DNA of 64,000 nt from Luidia sarsii (taxonomy: Eukaryota; Echinodermata; Asteroidea; Paxillosida; Luidiidae). Below are positions 61,901 to 64,000 of the stretch, piece by piece. Each line of letters opens with the position of its first letter. The first letter of the stretch is position 1. The position numbers and the translations under genes are program-made. The DNA is taken from positions 4,120,832 to 4,184,831 of the forward strand of contig OX465114.1 in NCBI GenBank assembly GCA_949987565.1, in the 5' to 3' direction. A model generated the notes under the pieces. The model was not told the DNA's origin. It searched no databases and worked only from the letters and a program-made list of their open reading frames with translations.

Positions 61901-63967
61901 AAAATAGACATACAATAAAGGCAAGCAACAAGATTGTTGGCTACCCATATTTTACTCAGGGGAACCTTTGTTGGCTATTAGGTCACCAACTAAATGGAAG
62001 ATATGCAGTTACACCATGTAGCATTTCTCTTTCAACGTAACTCAACGCTTCAGGTAGTGTGTACTCATTGGGAGACATACACACTACCCAAACGGGGATT
62101 GTGCTATTTCTCCCAGAGGATAATTAACTGGTTGGTGAAAGGTTGAAGTCGTTGTTTCTCAATAATCAGATAATATTCTGAAATGCCTAGAGACGAAACA
62201 ACTGTGTTTATGGTCCACATTTCTGGGAGGCATTGCACGGAAGCAATATTGTAACACTAACACGTGCTGTAAAAACGGCCGCCATGACCATGATGAGTCC
62301 ACCACAGCCTCATCGGCCCATTCCAAAAATGGAAAGAGGGGTTAATAGAGTCAAGTTTTTAAGTTAAAAAAATAGACACAAATTTTACCAAAGTTCTGAA
62401 ACCATTTCAGAATAAATGCCTTACAAAACATCGAAATGTGTGCATGACACAAAACTGTGCATTTAAGTCCTGTAAACCAATGAAATTTAATTCATTCCAC
62501 AACCACAATCTATAATTTAATTTTGTCCCCTACAATGAAAATGGAAGTGTCTGTCTGGTCTTGTTGCGTTCGCTGCGGAGTGGGTAACACACGTACATGT
62601 ACATGTACGTACATGTACATGTACATGTACACATGTACATGTATGTGTGTAGATGGCATGTGCATACGTGTACATGTACATGAACACGTAATGTACTTGT
62701 ACAGTACTAATACACGTACACACGTACATGTACACGTACTACATGCACAATAGGCGTGTAATAAGTGTACATGTACGTGTACACGTAGGCCTACATGTAC
62801 ATGTACACTACATGTGTAAAGTTATACACTACCGCATGTACTTAACAATGGTTGACTAGTCGACTTTTTGCGACTATTACGCCAACGACTAATCGACTCT
62901 TGAAAATCAATAGTCGCCCAGCACAAGTATTCATCACAAAACTTTCTGAAACTTTCTGAAATTTGTTTTCTTTTCTTTAGGAAATTTCCAACGGCATGGA
63001 AGCATACCAGGATTTGTTGGACCCCAAGGAAATTTACCCACCCATTCTACTGGTAATGGTGGCAGTGGCATGTATGTGGACGGTCGTATGCGCAACACGA
63101 GCAGTAATAGTAGTGTGTCGAGCATGGATGGATTCAACAACTCACAGTATCCAGGATACAACTCAGGAAACATGCCTAATACTAGTGGGCCTGGAGCGAG
63201 TCCTTCTCATGGCTCTACAGGAGTCAACTCTACAGGCATTAAGAGCCCAGGACTTGGGGCAGCCAACTTTGGGTATAATCACCCCCATAGAACAGACCTG
63301 CCTGGTATGGGACCAGCCAGTGGGAACACAAGTGGAGGGACTGGTGGCACTGGTAGCATTGGTAGCCCAGGACTGCCAGGTGCAAGTGGAATGCCAGTAC
63401 CTTCCAGTGAAGCCAATATAACGGGTGGATCCACATCACCAGGGTTATCTAACCCGACACCGGGCAGTTTAGCGCCAGGGAATAAAGGAGCCCAAGCAGC
63501 AGCAGAAGCAGCTGTCATTGCTGCAGCTAACATGGCATCGGCAAAAACGGCATATCATAGGACACTTGGCTCTCAGAATCAGGCTCGGCAACCCCAACAA
63601 CCTTTCCCACCTCCCTATCAGCAACAGCAGCCCCTGCAGCATCAACAACAACATTGGCCACAGATGCCACAAAATCAGGGATTTCCAAACTCAGCCTGTC
63701 CGTTGCCCAGCTCTATGCCAGCTTCCATGCCAAACTCTATTGGTGGCTCTATGCCACATAGCACCATGGTCAATTCAATGTCCAATTCCACAGCCAATTC
63801 AATGTACGGGTCAGCACCTGGATCCTTACCAAACTCCATGCCTTGTGCTAATGCTCCTGGTTCCATGCCATCATATTCTCATGGCAGTTCTCAAAGGAGT
63901 AACTCTCATCTGATGTCATCTGATGCTACCAGACAAGTGGCCTCTACACTGGCAAACAGTTTACCAG
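24870..63967 (+). CDS. ARID1: ARID1 (ARID1A/ARID1B/osa-type BAF subunit), 5' part, eight exons
   Basis: Exons: 24870-25907, 34369-34590, 38404-38589, 43790-43939, 56979-57192, 57342-57446, 61059-61244, 62981-63967. All are GT-AG, with phases 0,0,0,0,1,1,1 and a final phase-1 donor, giving about 1,029 residues so far. The N-terminus MAAKVA, LDPYAGP, APTLSQLLQG, RPSSLP joined to DLSGSLDDLP across an intron, PSPSPVGSPAS and AAAEAAVIAAANMAS follow the order in human ARID1A. The region is Gly/Ser/Gln/Pro/Asn-rich and probably disordered. The ARID domain (AT-rich DNA binding) and C-terminal BAF-assembly region are outside the window. The protein is a defining subunit of canonical BAF/SWI-SNF in the nucleus. 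It is likely the single pro-orthologue of ARID1A and ARID1B. Intron 4 is 13 kb. Confidence 0.95.
26755..27060 (-). repeat. tRNA-derived SINE, nearly complete copy
   Basis: It has the tRNA-like module (minus strand gggctgggaaagctcagctg; B box ctcgcgttcaagtc) at about 26783-26865, then the body with gactagttcagtagttgac and the tail cgaagtaagctttttaaatt. It is the best copy for building a consensus. Confidence 0.85.
27351..28108. mobile_element. Fold-back element with ~95-bp terminal inverted repeats
   Basis: The left end gcagtggctattgtta (27351) and right end taacaatagccactgc (to 28108) are inverted. Homology extends inward through tttccattttctatagttac and gcgcgaggacatg on both sides. The flanks (tttaaaaaac, atttaaag) do not settle the target duplication. 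Confidence 0.82.
29237..30866. mobile_element. 1.6-kb non-coding transposon, full-length copy
   Basis: Ends TAAGCTTTGAAC and its inverse GTTCCAAGCTTA, flanked by ACTGAAA on both sides (29230-29236, 30867-30873), a likely 7-bp target duplication. The interior (29810-30350) is homologous to 4550-5345 and 50950-52215. No transposase is present. Confidence 0.72.
32703..32769. other. Near-perfect hairpin in ARID1 intron 1
   Basis: The left arm tgacttcactcatgtgtcta and right arm tagacacatgagtgaagtca are exact complements. The stem extends about 6 bp further with one C-A mismatch and closes on a loop of about 13 nt. The total stem is about 27 bp. Confidence 0.85.
34369..34590 (+). CDS. ARID1: ARID1 exon 2
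   Basis: The exon lies between atacatgtag and gtaggc: 74 codons in phase 0. The reading starts IGGGADSGASPVLKRPFPG and continues through a QQQQSQ stretch to AQFPQQ. It is open, compositionally like exon 1 and in phase with both neighbours. The acceptor has a poor polypyrimidine tract, so the boundary is less certain than the others. Confidence 0.82.
34851..35031. mobile_element. pogo/Tigger-like miniature element (181 bp)
   Basis: Ends CAGTGGAACGTCGCTATAAC and inverted gttatagcaatgttccactg, with TA on both sides. This is the classic end of the pogo/Tigger group. Confidence 0.85.
35252..36533. mobile_element. hAT-type non-autonomous element, 1282 bp
   Basis: ATCCAGAC is directly repeated at 35244-35251 and 36534-36541, an 8-bp duplication typical of hAT. 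The ends TAGTGTTGCG and CCCAGCCTTA are weak inverted repeats. Just inside both ends are clusters of cgggaaccggtgt and its inverse, giving a GGGAACCGG-rich fold-back. It has no transposase and lies in ARID1 intron 2. Confidence 0.87.
36671..37135. mobile_element. TTAA-flanked miniature element, 465 bp
   Basis: Ends gccgcgtccgcactggactt and inverted aagtccagtgcggacacggc, with TTAA on both sides (36667-36670, 37136-37139). Internal copies of aagtccagtgcggac occur in both directions. A relative with atttaagtccagtgg is at 44190-44320. Confidence 0.88.
37765..38235 (+). repeat. Interspersed repeat, family shared with 52640-53260
   Basis: In opposite orientations both copies hold gtgcacaaagt, aatgcccaccaaattt, gatgacgtca, tgagcatattt/aaatatgctcaa, atgaatatt and caacttagata. 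A tRNA B-box-like gggttcgaatcc (minus strand) lies at 37775-37792. Confidence 0.75.
38404..38589 (+). CDS. ARID1: ARID1 exon 3, glutamine/tryptophan-rich
   Basis: Acceptor aatataaacag, donor gtatag; 62 codons in phase 0, starting MPSHYGQQGQ. It contains WQQSWQQHAPSWQLQQQQ and corresponds to the Gln-rich 'QPPYSQQ' part of ARID1A. The weak donor (gtatag) is notable. Confidence 0.82.
39042..39417. mobile_element. TTAA-flanked miniature element inside a SINE (376 bp)
   Basis: Ends AGCCCCTACACAATATTGG and inverted CCAATGTTGTGTAGGGGCT, with TTAA on both sides (39038-39041, 39418-39421). This fits piggyBac-type insertion. It has no coding capacity. Confidence 0.9.
39510..40521. mobile_element. pogo/Tigger-like element inside a SINE (about 1 kb)
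   Basis: It has a left end agtaaaatctcgataagtcg and right end inverted (cattgagattttact), with TA next to each end. Another fold-back sits inside at 39929-40134. Confidence 0.75.
39929..40134. mobile_element. Small fold-back element inside the pogo-like element
   Basis: ctgtagtcttggttcaagac at 39935 and its inverse gtcttggttcaa in the RC of 40104-40129 (aaccaacatcttgaaccaag) form arms of about 30 bp. It is the third level of nesting. The phrase ctagagggcgcac lies just outside at 39906. Confidence 0.82.
41258..42400 (+). mobile_element. Diverged copy of the 54664-55356 element family, with insertion
   Basis: In the same order as 54664-55356: tgacagccatac, aaatcaataag, gcttttgtcaagggattat, cctccactccaggc, gagttgg, gtacagatt, gtggaattcca, tgccaacac, cccacaatagtgt. 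Its ends are worn. It is interrupted at 41575-42044. Confidence 0.82.
41576..42043. mobile_element. Miniature element with ACTGCGTTTACACTTGAT ends, 468 bp
   Basis: Ends actgcgtttacacttgat and inverted atcaagtgtaaatgcagt. The uninterrupted paralogue at 54990-55000 (caaatcttcgagttgg) shows the empty site; TTT on both sides suggests a 3-bp duplication as in PIF/Harbinger. The interior has several gtgtaaacgc and gatcagatcc palindromes. Confidence 0.85.
43790..43939 (+). CDS. ARID1: ARID1 exon 4 ending in RPSSLP
   Basis: Acceptor ttatattttag, donor gtaagt; 50 codons, phase 0. It ends SVANRPSSLP, and the next exon begins DLSGSLDDLP. Together they rebuild the conserved RPSSLPDLSGS(I/L)DDLP block of ARID1 proteins, which confirms both boundaries. 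Confidence 0.92.
44945..45055 (-). mobile_element. Penelope terminal fragment
   Basis: aaaaatgttgcaaactgctt at 44948 and ggacctttctcaaaggtaga at 45036 enclose ggagggcctaac, in the reverse order of the Penelope terminal segment. The core is diverged. Confidence 0.78.
48640..48965. repeat. TG-rich degenerate microsatellite (TGTCTG/TGAGTG)n
   Basis: About 320 bp of gtgtctgtgagtgtgactg-type sequence in ARID1 intron 4. Open frames across it are low complexity. Confidence 0.95.
50102..50551. mobile_element. Miniature element with GGTACGTTCAGACAGCG ends
   Basis: Left gggtacgttcagacagcg and right inverted cgctttctgaacgtagcccc form a TIR of about 20 bp with three mismatches. TTTTAA-rich phrases follow at both ends. 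No target duplication could be read. Confidence 0.72.
50950..52215. mobile_element. hAT-like non-autonomous element inserted in a hairpin array
   Basis: Ends CAGGGCTTGAAACG and inverted TGAAGGCCTG, flanked by CCACAC on both sides (50944-50949, 52216-52221). Sub-terminal GGAGCGC and AAGGAGAGC are inverted too. The interior matches 29237-30866. The left flank agcttttccacac is half of the hairpin unit that continues at 52222, so the insertion split a hairpin unit. Confidence 0.8.
52217..52510. repeat. Tandem array of hairpins (AGCTTTTCCGC ... GCGGAAAAGCT)
   Basis: Six units of about 46-54 bp. Five contain agcttttccgc, a short middle (acgcttcagcgaa or cacgaa or tgcgaa) and gcggaaaagct, so each can fold on itself; the first is a half unit. 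Spacers are attgttgttctgttttt. The lysine-rich frames on both strands are by-products. Confidence 0.95.
52640..53260 (-). repeat. Interspersed repeat, inverted relative of 37765-38235
   Basis: It reads in reverse the same chain as 37765-38235, including caactttgcactatatctta, gaccctatctcatgaatatt, gagcatatttagcc and gtgcacaaaatatgcac. A further diverged piece continues at 53320-53500 (tgggaaacggtgtatc). Confidence 0.8.
53836..54241. mobile_element. Miniature element with TAGGG...CCCTA ends, 406 bp
   Basis: Left tagggtcatttccactgtcc and right inverted (gggcagttgaaacagcccta) form a TIR of about 34 bp including CCAAATAA. A diverged second copy follows at 54265-54590 (accatttgaccacaattgctaaccacaatcagct shared). 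Confidence 0.82.
54265..54590 (+). repeat. Diverged copy adjacent to the 53836 element
   Basis: It shares atttccac, aatcccac/cctacaac, gtgccatgtttatttatg and ccacaatcagct in the same order as 53836-54241. Ends are worn. Confidence 0.65.
54664..55356. mobile_element. TTAA-flanked element, 693 bp
   Basis: Ends CCACTTGGCGCCGG and inverted CCCGGCGCGAAGTGG, with TTAA on both sides (54660-54663, 55357-55360). It carries no transposase. It provides the uninterrupted version of the copy at 41258-42400. Confidence 0.87.
55361..55600 (-). mobile_element. Fragment of the 29237-30866 family
   Basis: On the minus strand it starts taagcttggaactttctg and continues catttgtcgactaaatctgctct, the left part of the 1.6-kb family. 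It abuts the TTAA of the element at 54664-55356. Confidence 0.75.
56979..57192 (+). CDS. ARID1: ARID1 exon 5 with DLSGSLDDLP and SPSPVGSPAS
   Basis: Acceptor ctccctcccag, donor gtacat; 71 codons plus one base. It carries DLSGSLDDLP, SPHMHP, RPSPSPVGSPAS and LSPASVPG, all in the same order as human ARID1A. This is the best-conserved exon of the gene in this window. Confidence 0.95.
57342..57446 (+). CDS. ARID1: ARID1 exon 6
   Basis: Acceptor tatattag, donor gtgaga; 105 nt, phase 1 at both ends. The reading GGSLTPQPTSMPPPSSQSE...SQSPISQDR parallels ARID1A MPPRPPSGQSD...SSIAQDR. The preceding intron is only 149 bp. Confidence 0.93.
58021..60011. mobile_element. hAT-type non-autonomous element with internal tandem array, 1991 bp
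   Basis: CTATGAGT is directly repeated at 58013-58020 and 60012-60019, an 8-bp duplication. Ends TAGGCTTGGGCGGTTCC and inverted ...CCGGCCAAGCCTA match in about 15 of 17 positions. Sub-terminal ggaaccgcggttcc palindromes recall the element at 35252. The centre is a GC-rich 18/36-bp tandem array. Confidence 0.92.
58890..59510. repeat. Tandem array, 36-bp unit built from 18-bp halves
   Basis: The unit gagacgcacgtggtcccgaa plus tcccacgcaatacccc repeats at 36-bp steps from about 59110 to 59400. On the left, 18-bp units of cacgcggtcccgagcccc prevail. Because 18 and 36 are multiples of three, several frames remain open on both strands, up to 219 codons. Confidence 0.92.
60265..60302 (-). repeat. 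Decayed Penelope terminal motif
   Basis: agggccagacgtttcaatgc and acatttctcaaggggaaagt correspond to the family motif on the minus strand. Confidence 0.65.
60605..60890 (+). mobile_element. Penelope terminal segment, well preserved
   Basis: The pyrimidine-rich stretch, then ctttgagaaaggtcctgcta and ggatcgaaacgtcaggctca at 60775-60813, then cagtaagcagtttgcaacat at 60850-60870. It is nearly identical to the copies at 2880-3180 and the inverse at 16675-16980. No coding sequence remains. Confidence 0.88.
61059..61244 (+). CDS. ARID1: ARID1 exon 7
   Basis: Acceptor tgtatacag, donor gtaaca; 186 nt, phase 1 at both ends. It encodes GSNQMPPPYGSQGAS... and GGYGPNMPQFNQSG, Gly/Pro/Gln-rich like the matching ARID1A segment. 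Confidence 0.92.
61245..62587 (+). other. ARID1: ARID1 intron 7, mostly unassigned
   Basis: A short hairpin (ggtagtgtgta ... tacacactacc) at 62053-62088 is the only structure that I see. Confidence 0.55.
62588..62820. repeat. GTACAT-type palindromic microsatellite
   Basis: Runs of acatgtacatgtac and cgtacatgtacacgta with interruptions. The repeat is its own reverse complement, so it can form cruciforms. Similar shorter runs recur through the window (23135-23160, 28460-28480, 43140-43170, 45705-45722, 47070-47092). Confidence 0.95.
62981..63967 (+). CDS. ARID1: ARID1 exon 8 (last in window)
   Basis: Acceptor tttctttag, donor gtaaat; 987 nt, phase 1 at both ends, all open. It has Gly/Ser-rich sequence, then AAAEAAVIAAANMAS, which parallels the short AVAMHVAANS helix of ARID1A, then a run of SMP/NSM repeats (SMPASMPNSIGGSMP) near the end. 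The ARID domain should begin in later exons outside the window. Confidence 0.94.
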
Positions 63968-64000
63968 GTAAATGGATCTTATTCATCAATTATGACCAAG

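Noticed and set aside
63239..63866. Minus-strand and alternative-frame open frames over ARID1 exon 8
   Set aside because: They are shadows of the exon, whose phase-1 reading is open throughout and conserved.

Overview
The window is eukaryotic nuclear DNA. It is AT-rich, has long introns with GT-AG boundaries, and is full of short transposons and tRNA-derived SINEs. The two recognisable genes are closest to vertebrate proteins. Penelope-like retroelements and the very common ACATGTAC and ACCGGT words suggest a marine invertebrate deuterostome (echinoderm or hemichordate type), but the sequence does not fix the species.

Layout. (1) 1-11976, plus strand: the 3' part of a SMARCAD1 orthologue (SNF2 nucleosome remodeller). 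Nine exons run from helicase motif II to the stop, and all splice phases agree. (2) 11977-15098: intergenic. (3) 15099-18085, minus strand: a small gene I do not recognise, probably a membrane protein with one membrane segment near each end. It converges on SMARCAD1. (4) 18086-24869: intergenic, with CTCF-like motifs. (5) 24870-63967, plus strand: the 5' part of an ARID1 gene (ARID1A/ARID1B/osa type, BAF/SWI-SNF subunit). Eight exons, all in phase, encode the long low-complexity N-terminal region. The ARID DNA-binding domain and the C-terminus lie beyond the window. SMARCAD1 and ARID1 are thus two chromatin-remodelling genes about 13 kb apart on the same strand.

Most of the rest is mobile DNA, much of it readable to the base through terminal inverted repeats (TIRs) and target-site duplications (TSDs): a 2-kb Mutator-like element filled with a 65/67-bp minisatellite (6991-8995); hAT-type elements with 8-bp TSDs (35252-36533, 58021-60011) and a related element in a hairpin array (50950-52215); several TTAA-flanked miniature elements; two pogo/Tigger-like TA-flanked elements; at least two nested insertions; Penelope-like fragments with a GIY-YIG endonuclease; and a tRNA-SINE that shares a fixed junction with the Penelope terminal motif.

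I found no clear new cellular system. The most unusual things are the minisatellite apparently born from a transposon's own TIR, the SINE/Penelope composite, the nested insertions, the tandem hairpin array at 52217-52510, and a near-perfect intronic hairpin at 32703-32769.
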